DNA of 30,279 nt from CAZDJQ01 sp964505765 (GTDB taxonomy: Bacteria > Patescibacteriota > Microgenomatia > UBA12405 > JAHJSD01): contig CAZDJQ010000008.1 of assembly GCA_964505765.1 (NCBI GenBank), positions 1 through 30,279 of the forward strand. Reading direction: 5' to 3'. The position numbers and the translations under genes are program-made. Below the pieces are notes generated by a model. It ran no database searches, was not told where the DNA came from, and was given only the letters and a program-made list of their open reading frames with translations. Shown piece after piece: positions 7,691-15,639 of the stretch; position 1 is the first letter of the stretch; each line of letters opens with the position of its first letter.

Positions 7691-8531
7691 AAAATTCGCT
7701 GCCCTGATATTGACCCACGGAAGGCCGGAGAAGGTGCTGACATATAAGACGCTACGTAAATGCGGATATACGGGTAGCGTGTATCTGGTATGCGATAACG
7801 AGGATAAATATTTGCCTGAATATGTTCAGAAGTATGGCGATCAGGTGGTGGTCTTCGATAAAGCGAGCTATCAGGATCGGTTCGATATAATGGATAACAG
7901 GAAAATACGCAACTCGGTTGTATATGCACGCAATGCGGTGTGGGACATTGCCGAGCAGCTGGGCCTGGATTATTTTATCGAGCTGGATGACGATTATCAT
8001 GTCTTCGCTTATAAATTCGACAGTCGGGTGAAGTATGGCGATTGGCCGATAAAAAATCTGGATAAGGTGCTGCGAGTTATGGTCGAATATATGGAGGCGA
8101 CCTCGATGTCGTGCCTGGCGATGGCGCAGAACGGGGACTTCATTGGGGGTAAGCATGGGTCGATGGCAGAACGCCCGGCAATGAAGCGGAAATCGATGAA
8201 TACGTTCGTTTTAACGCCCAAACGTAGGTTCAAGTGGCCGGGGAGGATCAACGAAGATGTGAATGTGTACGTGAAACATGGGTCGGTGGGAAAAATATTC
8301 TTTCAGATAAACACGGTGGCGATCGCACAAATGTCAACGCAGCAGAGCAAGGGAGGGCTGACGGATATTTACCTGGACAGCGGGACGTATGTAAAAAGTT
8401 TTTACACGGTGATGATACATCCGAGCAGCGTAAAGATAGGGGTCATCGGAACGAGCCATCGCAGGCTGCATCAACGGATTAGCTGGAAGGAAACGGTGCC
8501 GAAATTAATCAGGGAAAAATGGAAAAAATAA
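7677..8531 (+). CDS. GT-A glycosyltransferase-like protein (TET-associated type), putative DNA base modification
   Basis: The 284-residue protein has the layout of a GT-A nucleotide-sugar transferase: an opening ALILTHGRPEKVLTYKTLRKCGYTG (about 9-33), an ARN helix (84-86), the metal-binding triple aspartate IELDDDYHVF (DDD at 104-106), and a late acidic INEDVNVY (about 191-198). The pattern resembles TET-associated glycosyltransferases (TAGT) of phages, proposed to add sugars to modified bases in DNA. No hydroxylase, thymidylate-synthase-like enzyme or methyltransferase is visible here, so the acceptor base is unknown. Two in-frame starts exist (7677 and 7683); both overlap the ParB-like gene. 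A cell-envelope or virion sugar transferase is an alternative. Confidence 0.65.
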   Translation: MIMSKKFAALILTHGRPEKVLTYKTLRKCGYTGSVYLVCDNEDKYLPEYVQKYGDQVVVFDKASYQDRFDIMDNRKIRNSVVYARNAVWDIAEQLGLDYFIELDDDYHVFAYKFDSRVKYGDWPIKNLDKVLRVMVEYMEATSMSCLAMAQNGDFIGGKHGSMAERPAMKRKSMNTFVLTPKRRFKWPGRINEDVNVYVKHGSVGKIFFQINTVAIAQMSTQQSKGGLTDIYLDSGTYVKSFYTVMIHPSSVKIGVIGTSHRRLHQRISWKETVPKLIREKWKK

Positions 8532-9373
8532 ATCATCGCAAAATGTATTACGAGAAAAAAAAGGGCCTGCTGCTGTCGCCTGGAAAAAAATGGCAGGAAG
8601 AGCTATACGGATTTAACCCACGGGGAAAGGGCGACGTGCTGTTTCGAACATCCCTGGCAGCGATAGCGTTCAAATATCAAGGCGTCGAGATGCTGAGCGA
8701 GGTAAAGAAAAATCTACGGGAGGGCAGAAGGTGGCCGTCATGGCTGGACAGCGAGCGTGATGCACGAAGCAGGTGGGATAAATATATAGCCGACCGCAGA
8801 CACGAAAAAAAACCTGGCAAATATCCGAGGACGAAATATCGGTGGGTGAAAGGGATGACCCGAGACCCGTATATCATGTTTTGGATCGCTTGCAAGCTGC
8901 TGGGCCTGGATGCGTGGATAAAAGACACCCCGCTGCCGAAGTATCTTTACAGACCGCAGATCGTAGCCTTCAGGCGGTATTTGATGTATGGTGAGCAGAA
9001 AGATTTGGAGAAATACAGAAAAATGGAGATGGCGTCGTTGTTGATATCGCAATTTTCCGGGGGCCTGCCTGTTTACGCACAGCACCTGGCAGCGTGGATG
9101 GCGTATATGACCGACTCGACGATAATAAAAGCGGACCTGCTGATGATATGCCCGGCGTGGAATTATTTGATTCATGCGCTGTGCGACGGTGGTCCTGACG
9201 AGGAAACGGTAAATAATTACCGGGCGAAAATAGGCTATCAATGGACTGAAAAGAAAAAAATGGAGGACGATACGTGGTGGAGCGATGATAATTACCTGGA
9301 TAAAAACGACCCCTATAAACTTGACAAAGCGATACTGAATTTCGTATTTTTTACACGATATAAACCGAATTAA
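8519..9373 (+). CDS. Unknown protein coupled to the glycosyltransferase gene (284 aa)
   Basis: The 284-residue product is rich in Trp, Tyr, Lys and Arg, with helical segments such as YIMFWIACKLLGLDAWIK and AWNYLIHALCDGG. It has no convincing signal peptide or transmembrane segment and I do not recognise it. Its ATG lies 13 bases inside the end of the glycosyltransferase gene, so the two are likely co-translated. With the ParB-like gene it forms a three-gene overlapping set. The conserved-looking clusters RDPYIMFWIACK (about 120-131) and DNYLDKNDPYKLDKA (about 257-271) would be worth checking for catalytic residues. Confidence 0.6.
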   Translation: MEKINHRKMYYEKKKGLLLSPGKKWQEELYGFNPRGKGDVLFRTSLAAIAFKYQGVEMLSEVKKNLREGRRWPSWLDSERDARSRWDKYIADRRHEKKPGKYPRTKYRWVKGMTRDPYIMFWIACKLLGLDAWIKDTPLPKYLYRPQIVAFRRYLMYGEQKDLEKYRKMEMASLLISQFSGGLPVYAQHLAAWMAYMTDSTIIKADLLMICPAWNYLIHALCDGGPDEETVNNYRAKIGYQWTEKKKMEDDTWWSDDNYLDKNDPYKLDKAILNFVFFTRYKPN

Positions 9374-9384
9374 TATCTGAAAAG

Positions 9385-10539
9385 ATGAAACGTACAGATG
9401 ACGCTAAAGGTCAGGGACGCTCCGAGGATATTCATTACGGATGTTTCAGGTATATGGGCATACCGATTATTTTTGTTATCCTGCTGATCCTTCTGCTGGC
9501 CGTGGGGTGCTGTCAGGCGCAGCTGATCAGCATGCTGCCGGATCAGGTTTACTACGTAAATGAGGATTGCGAATATTATCTGCCGGATTATTCGGATGTG
9601 ATCACGGCGGTGGATAATTGCGAGCTGACGTATTATTATCAGTATCCTGAAAGCGGTCAGGTGCTGGGGGCGGGTTCGGTGACCGAGGTGAGCGTCGTGG
9701 CAGGCGATGCGACGGGCAATGAGCATACGATAAAATTTAACGTTCTGGTGGTGGATACGATACCGCCTGTGTTTCTTATCGACACGATACTGTTTAACAG
9801 CCTGAGTCATTTTCAGAATCAATACAGGACCTGGCATCTGTATAACTGGATAACGAGTCAGGGCGACACGCTATCGTCGCCAGAGGGTTTTGGTTTCTGG
9901 GGCTATTATACGGGACGGGATGTTATGTATATCGGCGATCCGAAATGCCATCCACCGGAGATGACCTTCATACCGTACGATTCGCTGCCCGATGATCACC
10001 CGCTGAAAATGCCGGCGGACCCTGGGGGGGAACCGATAAAAATGATGATCAGCAACGTGGGTCCGCATGACAGGGTGAGCTATCTGGATGAGCCGCAGGA
10101 TTATCGGGCCGTAACCTTTATCCCGCAGATAACGTTTACGCTGAATTATATCAATCTGCCGATAGAAAAGATCGGGACCCCGGGGAATGCGGTGATAGGA
10201 ATATACGAATATGACGAGCCCTTTATAATTGGCGATAAAATCATGGAATTGATATACGAAACCGATGGCCTGAGTGAGTTTGCACAGGTGGATTCGGCAG
10301 CGAGGGATTGGAGGATGATCGAAACAAGCGAAGATACTTTATATGACCAGCAGGGATACGTGCTATTGATTTACATGCCTGAAGGGACTGACGATAATGA
10401 ACTGGTGTGGCCATTGGCGGGCGATACGTATGCGTATGGCAAAGGGATATATAGTAACGATGCGGGAGAATATTGGAGGACGAACGACACGGATTACCTG
10501 TTTCAATTGTATGGCAGGGAGATAAAAGAGGGTGAATAA
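9385..10539 (+). CDS. HYR-domain membrane or lipoprotein
   Basis: Residues about 25-41 (GIPIIFVILLILLLAVG) form one hydrophobic segment followed by CCQ, a weak lipobox (LAVG-C), so the mature protein is probably a lipoprotein or a single-pass exported protein. Residues about 50-128 match a HYR (hyalin repeat) domain: LPDQVYYVNEDCEYYLPDYSD, a paired cysteine in VDNCELTYYY (C62 with C79), GNEHTIKFNVLVVDTIPP. The remaining 250 residues are beta-rich and unassigned. An ATG at 9454 (residue 24) would give a classical signal peptide and may be the true start. HYR domains mediate adhesion in extracellular proteins; here it may alter the host surface or be part of the virion. Confidence 0.55.
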   Translation: MKRTDDAKGQGRSEDIHYGCFRYMGIPIIFVILLILLLAVGCCQAQLISMLPDQVYYVNEDCEYYLPDYSDVITAVDNCELTYYYQYPESGQVLGAGSVTEVSVVAGDATGNEHTIKFNVLVVDTIPPVFLIDTILFNSLSHFQNQYRTWHLYNWITSQGDTLSSPEGFGFWGYYTGRDVMYIGDPKCHPPEMTFIPYDSLPDDHPLKMPADPGGEPIKMMISNVGPHDRVSYLDEPQDYRAVTFIPQITFTLNYINLPIEKIGTPGNAVIGIYEYDEPFIIGDKIMELIYETDGLSEFAQVDSAARDWRMIETSEDTLYDQQGYVLLIYMPEGTDDNELVWPLAGDTYAYGKGIYSNDAGEYWRTNDTDYLFQLYGREIKEGE

Positions 10540-10544
10540 ATAAG

Positions 10545-11003
10545 ATGGCTGAAAGAAAGACATCGGGTAACACGAGAGAGGATAAAAAAAAGAAGCTGCC
10601 GTCGACATCGCCACGCAGCGTAGTGCCGAGGAAGCGTGCCCTGGTGGAAGCGATGCGCAAGACAATGGGCAACGTAAGCCAGGCGTGTCAGATGGTCGGG
10701 GTGAGCCGCAAGACTTATTATCAGTATCTGAAGGAGGACAAAAAATTTTCCGAGCAGGTCGATGAGGCCAGGGAATATACGTTCGATTTTGTCGAGGCGA
10801 AGATCATGCAGCAGATAAGGGAGAACAACGTGACGATGATGATTTTTTTCGCTAAAACGAAGATGAAGCATCGGGGATATGTCGAGCGACAGGAATTGTC
10901 GATACCTGATCTGCCTGTGTTCGTAGTTGAGGATAAGTCGGCGAAGGATGTGAAGGGCGTCATGGATGTGATTCATAAACACAATGAACGGGCTGCGGGC
11001 TAA
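10545..11003 (+). CDS. terS: Terminase small subunit
   Basis: The 152-residue product has a lysine-rich N-terminus, then a helix-turn-helix (MRKTMGNVSQACQMVGVSRKTYYQYLKE, about 37-64) and a helical oligomerisation region (FDFVEAKIMQQIRENNVTMMIFFAKTKMKHRGY), the typical order of small terminase subunits of the phBC6A51-like type. It recognises packaging sites on the phage DNA and presents them to the large subunit. Its 3' end overlaps the large-subunit gene by 20 bases. Confidence 0.82.
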   Translation: MAERKTSGNTREDKKKKLPSTSPRSVVPRKRALVEAMRKTMGNVSQACQMVGVSRKTYYQYLKEDKKFSEQVDEAREYTFDFVEAKIMQQIRENNVTMMIFFAKTKMKHRGYVERQELSIPDLPVFVVEDKSAKDVKGVMDVIHKHNERAAG

Positions 11004-12171
11004 ACTGCAAACGACGAACGTATTCAAAAGAATTAAGCTTGCGAGCGAAGCGGATAAACGCATCATATGCCTGTACGGGGGATCGAGTTCGTCGAAAACA
11101 ATTTCCGCCCTGCAATATCTGACAATCTGGGGTGAATATTCTAAGGTGCCGATCGTGATGACGGTGATCGGTGAATCTATTCCGGTGATAAAAAAATCCG
11201 TTTTCCGGGACTGGCAAAGAATCGTCATGCAGGGAAATTTTCTGTCGGATCATTACAATAAAGTCGAGAACACGTATCGGTTTAGGGGTGGATCTATTTT
11301 GCAGTTTATCCCGGCCGATGATGAGCATAAATTTTTCTCGCTGCGGCATGACCTGGTGCTGATCGATGAGGCGTATAACGTGCAGAAAGGAATATTCGAC
11401 CAGGTGGATATTCGCACCCGCCATCAAATATTGCTGACCTGGAACCCTGTGGCGCCCTTCTGGGGTACGAAATTGGAGGATGAAAGGGAGGACGTGGAGG
11501 TAATACATGCTACGTATAAAGATAACCCGCACGTCGAGCAGAGCATCATCGATTCGTTGGAGTTGAGGGCGAAGATCGATCCGAACTTTTATAGGGTATA
11601 TGTCCGGGGTCAATATGGGACGCTCGAAGGGCTGATATTCGAGGAAGGGGTCAACTGGGTGAAATGCGATCGGATGCCGGAGGAATATAAGCGTAGGATA
11701 TTTGTCGTCGACTATGGGTTTAGCCAGGACCCGACGGCGATACTGGAAGTGCGGTTTTCGGATGGGCAATTTTGGGTGGATGAAATCGAATACAGACCTG
11801 GGCTGTTCAATGCGGATATATTTCAGATTTTATCTGCCAGGGTGGATCGTAATACGGAGGTCGTTGCAGATAGCGCAGAGCCGAAGTCGAATGCCGAGCT
11901 GCGGCAGATGGGCCTGAATATTATCGCCTCGATAAAGGGTCCGGACAGCGTGAGCTTCGGCATAAAGACGATGAAGGGATACATGATAAACGTGACGAAG
12001 GGATCGGTGAACATGATCAAGGAGCTGCGCAACTATTCGTATCAGAAGGATCGGCAGGGCGAGCTGACGGGAAAACCTGTTGACAACTGGGACCACGCTA
12101 TCGATGCGGTGAGATATGGGATCGTACATATTAGGCAGCGACCGAAATTTGGAAGTTACGTCGTGTCGTAA
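10984..12171 (+). CDS. terL: Terminase large subunit
   Basis: The 395-residue protein has the full set of TerL motifs. The ATPase has Walker A GGSSSSKT (32-39), Walker B LVLIDEA (124-130) and the coupling motif LLTWNP (150-155). The RNase H-like nuclease has VVDYGFSQDP (first acidic residue D243), VVADSAEP (D296) and NWDHAIDAVRYG (D370, D374). It is the DNA-packaging motor and headful or site-specific nuclease. Length is slightly short for the family (400-500) but all domains are complete. Confidence 0.93.
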   Translation: MNGLRAKLQTTNVFKRIKLASEADKRIICLYGGSSSSKTISALQYLTIWGEYSKVPIVMTVIGESIPVIKKSVFRDWQRIVMQGNFLSDHYNKVENTYRFRGGSILQFIPADDEHKFFSLRHDLVLIDEAYNVQKGIFDQVDIRTRHQILLTWNPVAPFWGTKLEDEREDVEVIHATYKDNPHVEQSIIDSLELRAKIDPNFYRVYVRGQYGTLEGLIFEEGVNWVKCDRMPEEYKRRIFVVDYGFSQDPTAILEVRFSDGQFWVDEIEYRPGLFNADIFQILSARVDRNTEVVADSAEPKSNAELRQMGLNIIASIKGPDSVSFGIKTMKGYMINVTKGSVNMIKELRNYSYQKDRQGELTGKPVDNWDHAIDAVRYGIVHIRQRPKFGSYVVS

Positions 12172-12175
12172 GGTG

Positions 12176-12208
12176 TTTGAAAGTGAGTGAATGATTTGCG
12201 TACCTTTG
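12176..12208 (+). promoter_or_regulatory. Bacteroidota-type promoter for the tail operon
   Basis: TTTG (12176-12179) and a perfect TAnnTTTG, TACCTTTG (12201-12208), are separated by 21 bases. The surrounding sequence (GGTGTTT...AAGTGAGTGAA) is repeated almost exactly at 20651-20685. The ATG at 12240 lies 31 bases after the -7 box. Confidence 0.75.
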
Positions 12209-12239
12209 AAAAAACCCGTAACGAAAAAACATAACAATC

Positions 12240-13550
12240 ATGGGAACAGAACTAAAAAATTCGGCATTCAAGGTCAAGCTGGGAAAAACGGCTGACGTGA
12301 GTAAGGAAAGGCTCGAAGCTGGGGCGATGTTAATTAATGAGCTGGATCGGTTCCAGTATATTTGCACCCGGTATGGCTGGGGGCGGGGTACGGATGCCAG
12401 TAAAAAGCAGATCAACCTTTTTTTGGATTACGACGGGGTGACGCAGTTTTCCCTGATGTGGAAAATGCCATCGACGAGCAGCATCGTGATCGACTTCGGA
12501 GATGGAGCGGGACCGCAGACGATAGCGGGTCAGGATGGGACGATGATAACGACGCCGAGCACGTATTCCGATGTAGGGCAGTATTACATTACTATCGGGG
12601 GCGACATCGAGGATTTTACGTGGTTCAGGCTGCTGAATATGCCGAACCTGTATGGTGATACGACCCGATGTGAGGCGATGAAAGATTTGGAGATATTCAC
12701 GCTGAATAATGTATCGGTGTCGTGCGATATTAGTGAGTTCACGGGCATGACATCGATGGCGAACTTTGCGATTCAGGATTGTCCAAATGCGGGTGGCGAT
12801 GTATCGGCCATCGAGCTGGGGGTGAACGGAGTATTGACGGGTCGGGATTCGGGAGTATTTACGATGAAAAATGTGAGGGACTGGTCGGGGGCGATGGCGA
12901 TTATTCTTACGGACAATAAGTTTCCGAGGGAGCAGACGGATAATGTGATACGGTCGGTCAAAGATGCGTCGGACGCTATTGTCGGGCTGGATGGAAACGG
13001 ACTGCCGACGGAGGCGGTGAAGGCTGATTTTTTGGAAGCGCTGGATGACGAGGTAATATTTACGATGAACGGAAGGCTGCCCTGGGTAGACTATGGGCCG
13101 GAGCAGTATGTGAGCGCCAATGCGGTGGCTATCGGCACGGAGGCTGACGCCACGACGGGCTGGGTGGCTACGAACCTGGGAGCGCCGAACGTGTTTGAAA
13201 GTCAGTCGGGAAATAAGAGAAACGGGCAATATGCGTTTTTCGTAAATGGAAATCCGAACCCGTCATCGGGATGGAAAATTGTTCAGGCGCTGACGTTTGT
13301 GAGCGGGGAAATCACGGCGCTGAAGTTCGACTACAAACATACGGGCATCGGAGATCATGTCGGGTTCAGGATGTGGGGTAAGAACAGCCTGGGGTGGACG
13401 ATGTGGCCGGACAAAACAAAATGGGCAAGCCTGTATGCGTACTTTAAAAATCGCAGCGCTGGAACAGATTTTTTCCTGGGTGAGATAAGTGCGGGAAACA
13501 ATGGGTCGTTCTACCTGGATGCTGTGTCGATTAAGAAAATGCTGCCCTAA
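12240..13550 (+). CDS. Putative virion fibre/adhesin with PKD-like and leucine-rich-like regions
   Basis: The 436-residue protein begins with a short region (KLGKTADVSKERLEAGAMLINELDRFQY) of the kind that anchors phage structural proteins. Residues about 66-120 have a PKD-like pattern: IVIDFGDG (83-90) and YSDVGQYYITIGG. Residues about 120-240 are a series of leucine/phenylalanine-spaced repeats (DFTWFRLLNMPNL, MKDLEIFTLNNV, MTSMANFAIQD) like BspA-type leucine-rich surface proteins. The C-terminal 150 residues look like a beta-sandwich carbohydrate-binding module (GWKIVQALTFVSGEITALKFDYKHTG). It has its own promoter and opens the tail gene block. A receptor-binding or surface-attachment role is inferred. 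Confidence 0.5.
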   Translation: MGTELKNSAFKVKLGKTADVSKERLEAGAMLINELDRFQYICTRYGWGRGTDASKKQINLFLDYDGVTQFSLMWKMPSTSSIVIDFGDGAGPQTIAGQDGTMITTPSTYSDVGQYYITIGGDIEDFTWFRLLNMPNLYGDTTRCEAMKDLEIFTLNNVSVSCDISEFTGMTSMANFAIQDCPNAGGDVSAIELGVNGVLTGRDSGVFTMKNVRDWSGAMAIILTDNKFPREQTDNVIRSVKDASDAIVGLDGNGLPTEAVKADFLEALDDEVIFTMNGRLPWVDYGPEQYVSANAVAIGTEADATTGWVATNLGAPNVFESQSGNKRNGQYAFFVNGNPNPSSGWKIVQALTFVSGEITALKFDYKHTGIGDHVGFRMWGKNSLGWTMWPDKTKWASLYAYFKNRSAGTDFFLGEISAGNNGSFYLDAVSIKKMLP

Positions 13551-13552
13551 TC

Positions 13553-13786
13553 ATGCTGACCCGGGAGGACCTGGAACGTGATCTGGTGCGCATGGATAAG
13601 CAGAAGCTGATCACGGAATGTCTGAAGCTGTTCAGCACGAACGTGCAGCTTGTGGAACGCATCGAGGCGTATCGGGTGAGGGTGAGGATCGTCGAAGAGG
13701 CAAACGCTGATTTGATGACGGTGAACAAAGCGCTGAAGCAGGTGACGTGGTGGTCGCTGCTGAAGGATAAACTGCGACAAAAATGA
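13553..13786 (+). CDS. Small coiled-coil-like protein (77 aa)
   Basis: The 77-residue product is almost entirely helical (LTREDLERDLVRMDKQKLITECLKLFSTNVQLVERIEAYRVRVRIVEEANADLMTVNKALKQ) with heptad-like spacing of hydrophobic residues. It starts one base after the putative fibre stop and its stop overlaps the next start. It may be a chaperone or linker for neighbouring structural proteins; nothing in the sequence says more. Confidence 0.55.
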   Translation: MLTREDLERDLVRMDKQKLITECLKLFSTNVQLVERIEAYRVRVRIVEEANADLMTVNKALKQVTWWSLLKDKLRQK

Positions 13787-14463
13787 GGATCAAAGTACCG
13801 ACACAACTGAAAGATATAACGCTGGAACAGGTTCAGCGGGTTTTGTTGATTGATAAAAATGAGGACATCGATACGTTTGCAAAAAAAGTTCACGGCCTGG
13901 CGGTGATGACAGGAAGGAGCCCGCAGGAAATTTCGACCATCGTATTGGAGGACCTGAATAAATTGTACGATCAGATATTTGGAATGATACAGGGGATCGG
14001 CAGCAGCCCGCTGATTCCGAAGGTGAAATATCTGGGTCGGGAATATGGGTTCGTCGAGGACGTACGGGATATGGAAACGGGGGCGTTTATCGATATTGAC
14101 CAGATGACGAAAGATGATAAGTACGCCGACAATCTGCATAAAATCATGGCGGTGTTATACAGGCCGATCGATGCTGAGTGGAAAGGAGCGTATCGCCTGA
14201 AAAGCTATGTTCGGGAGGACGTAAGGGCGAGGGAGGAAAGGCAGGCGATATTTCTGAAGTATATGACGCTGGATGTGGTGCGGGGTGCTGCGGGTTTTTT
14301 TTTGCTCGTCACGCAGAAGTGCTTAAATATTTTAGACGGATCATTTCCATACCTGCCAGCGATGACGGTGGAGAGGGTGATTCGTGGGGCTGGTATCACT
14401 TCGTTTACGGGGTGGCGGGACGAACTTTTGCAAACTTCGAAAGAGTTCTCGAAGCAGGGATAA
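13783..14463 (+). CDS. Putative tail assembly protein
   Basis: The 226-residue protein has an N-terminal segment (MRIKVPTQLKDITLEQVQRVLLI) seen in tail assembly chaperone-like proteins of gut phages, and a central FIDIDQMTKDDKYADNLHKIMAVLYRPI (about 102-129) that recurs in phage structural gene clusters of Bacteroidota. The C-terminal half is basic and helical. The assignment rests on pattern memory and on its place upstream of a tail-completion-like and a neck-like gene. Confidence 0.4.
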   Translation: MRIKVPTQLKDITLEQVQRVLLIDKNEDIDTFAKKVHGLAVMTGRSPQEISTIVLEDLNKLYDQIFGMIQGIGSSPLIPKVKYLGREYGFVEDVRDMETGAFIDIDQMTKDDKYADNLHKIMAVLYRPIDAEWKGAYRLKSYVREDVRAREERQAIFLKYMTLDVVRGAAGFFLLVTQKCLNILDGSFPYLPAMTVERVIRGAGITSFTGWRDELLQTSKEFSKQG

Positions 14464-14487
14464 TGGAAACGATAACATTTTACGGAT

Positions 14488-14928
14488 ATGAAGCGGAACT
14501 ATCAAGGCGTTCTCGAAAGGATTGAAGCGGTGGCGCTGGCGCATCCGCAGGTGAAATCGTCGGACGCTGGTCGGGAATTGGAGTTCGATGTAGCGAAAAA
14601 AAATCTGTGGCCACGGGCGTTCATAAGAACGGAATCGGGGGCGCTGCTGGGGGGTCCTGGGTCGGTGCGGATGTCCCAGGATTTTACGCTGCTGATCATG
14701 GATCGGATGAACACGGCCAGGACCAATGCTGTGGATATATTGAATACTACGCACACGATTATCGGGGATGTTTTGGCTACGCTGAATAATGAACAGCTGA
14801 TACGATTTGAGGATGGGATAACGCTGACGCCTTTGTACGATTATCAGGATAGTCAGTCTGCGGGGTGGTCAGCCGGGGTGCGGGTGTACCTGGACACGGT
14901 TTTGCAATGTTATCCGGTGGGTGTTTAA
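14488..14928 (+). CDS. Putative tail completion / tail terminator protein
   Basis: The 146-residue product has a helical N-terminus (LERIEAVALAHPQV), a strand region ending LLIMDRMN, and a second beta-rich half (LYDYQDSQSAGWSAGVRVYLDTVLQCYPVG) with size and order like tail terminator or tail-completion proteins that cap the tail tube. It is placed before the gp10-like neck protein, as in many siphophages. No catalytic motif is expected. Confidence 0.5.
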   Translation: MKRNYQGVLERIEAVALAHPQVKSSDAGRELEFDVAKKNLWPRAFIRTESGALLGGPGSVRMSQDFTLLIMDRMNTARTNAVDILNTTHTIIGDVLATLNNEQLIRFEDGITLTPLYDYQDSQSAGWSAGVRVYLDTVLQCYPVGV

Positions 14929-14935
14929 CGCCCTT

Positions 14936-15079
14936 GCAACGAATTGATATAAAGGCGATAACGAGATCGGTGTAGGGGTAATATAAACATACATGAGGCA
15001 TAGGAAAATTGATTATACGGCAGGAAAACGATGAACAGCGGGAGATAAGCGTAGGCAGCGATAACGGGATAAAAAGGTG
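14936..15079 (+). repeat. Dispersed non-coding repeat, copy A
   Basis: From 14938 to 15033 this sequence aligns without gaps to 29512-29607, with about 65 of 96 bases identical by my count. Shared blocks include AACGAATTGATA, AGATCGG and, near the end, GGCAG then AAAACGATG. A further shared TAAAAAGGTG occurs at 15070 and 29684. The 155-base gap between genes here holds no open reading frame of interest and no clear promoter. Confidence 0.7.
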
Positions 15080-15083
15080 AAAA

Positions 15084-15638
15084 ATGGCGAGGCTGAGCGG
15101 AGCGAAAATTGATGAGGCGGTGAACACGTTCGCCAAAAAATTGCGTAAGGAGGCCCGGGGGAATCTGACACGCAGCAAAGCACGGGCGAGCAGCACGCTG
15201 TGGAAGAGCATCGGATACAGGTATGAAAAGGGAAGGCTGACGATACGGATGGCGACGTACGGGGTTTTCCTGGATCGTGGAGTAACGGGACATGGCAGGG
15301 CGACGTATAAACCACGCAAGATGAGGCAGCGGGCCAGGTCGCTATCGGGGTTTAAGTTTAAGAAGGGGCCTGTGGGTCCGGCAGCGGATCAATCGTTTCG
15401 GGATTGGATAAGAGCGAGAAACATAAAGGTGCGAGACAATCAGGGACGGTTTGTGAAGAGAGCAACGGCGTCGTTTATGATACGCAGGTCGGTGGGTCGA
15501 TTTGGGATACAGCCGAGGCGCTTTTTTACGGATGCCTGGGAGCGACTGCTGCCGGAGTTCGACAAAGCGCTGGAAAGGGCAGCGACCAGGGATGTCGAGC
15601 AGGCCGTAGATAATATTTTAAAAACAAAACTTTCGTAA
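15084..15638 (+). CDS. HK97 gp10-like neck protein
   Basis: The 184-residue product is strongly basic and has the signature of the HK97 gp10 family of neck/head-tail joining proteins: a helical start, a strand region with YGVFLDRGVTGHG (about 54-66), and a C-terminal helix. A lysine/arginine-rich insert (about 70-140) makes it longer than typical family members. It is predicted to join connector to tail. Confidence 0.65.
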   Translation: MARLSGAKIDEAVNTFAKKLRKEARGNLTRSKARASSTLWKSIGYRYEKGRLTIRMATYGVFLDRGVTGHGRATYKPRKMRQRARSLSGFKFKKGPVGPAADQSFRDWIRARNIKVRDNQGRFVKRATASFMIRRSVGRFGIQPRRFFTDAWERLLPEFDKALERAATRDVEQAVDNILKTKLS

Positions 15639-15639
15639 G

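Noticed and set aside
13531..14139. Long open frames on the minus strand (for example here, at 10503-11228 and at 21869-22825)
   Set aside because: They lie fully opposite well-supported + strand genes and have arginine/histidine/isoleucine-rich compositions typical of antisense shadows.
14463..14525. 20-codon frame after the putative tail assembly gene
   Set aside because: It overlaps the start of the next gene, is very short and has no supporting feature; a programmed frameshift extension cannot be shown from sequence alone.
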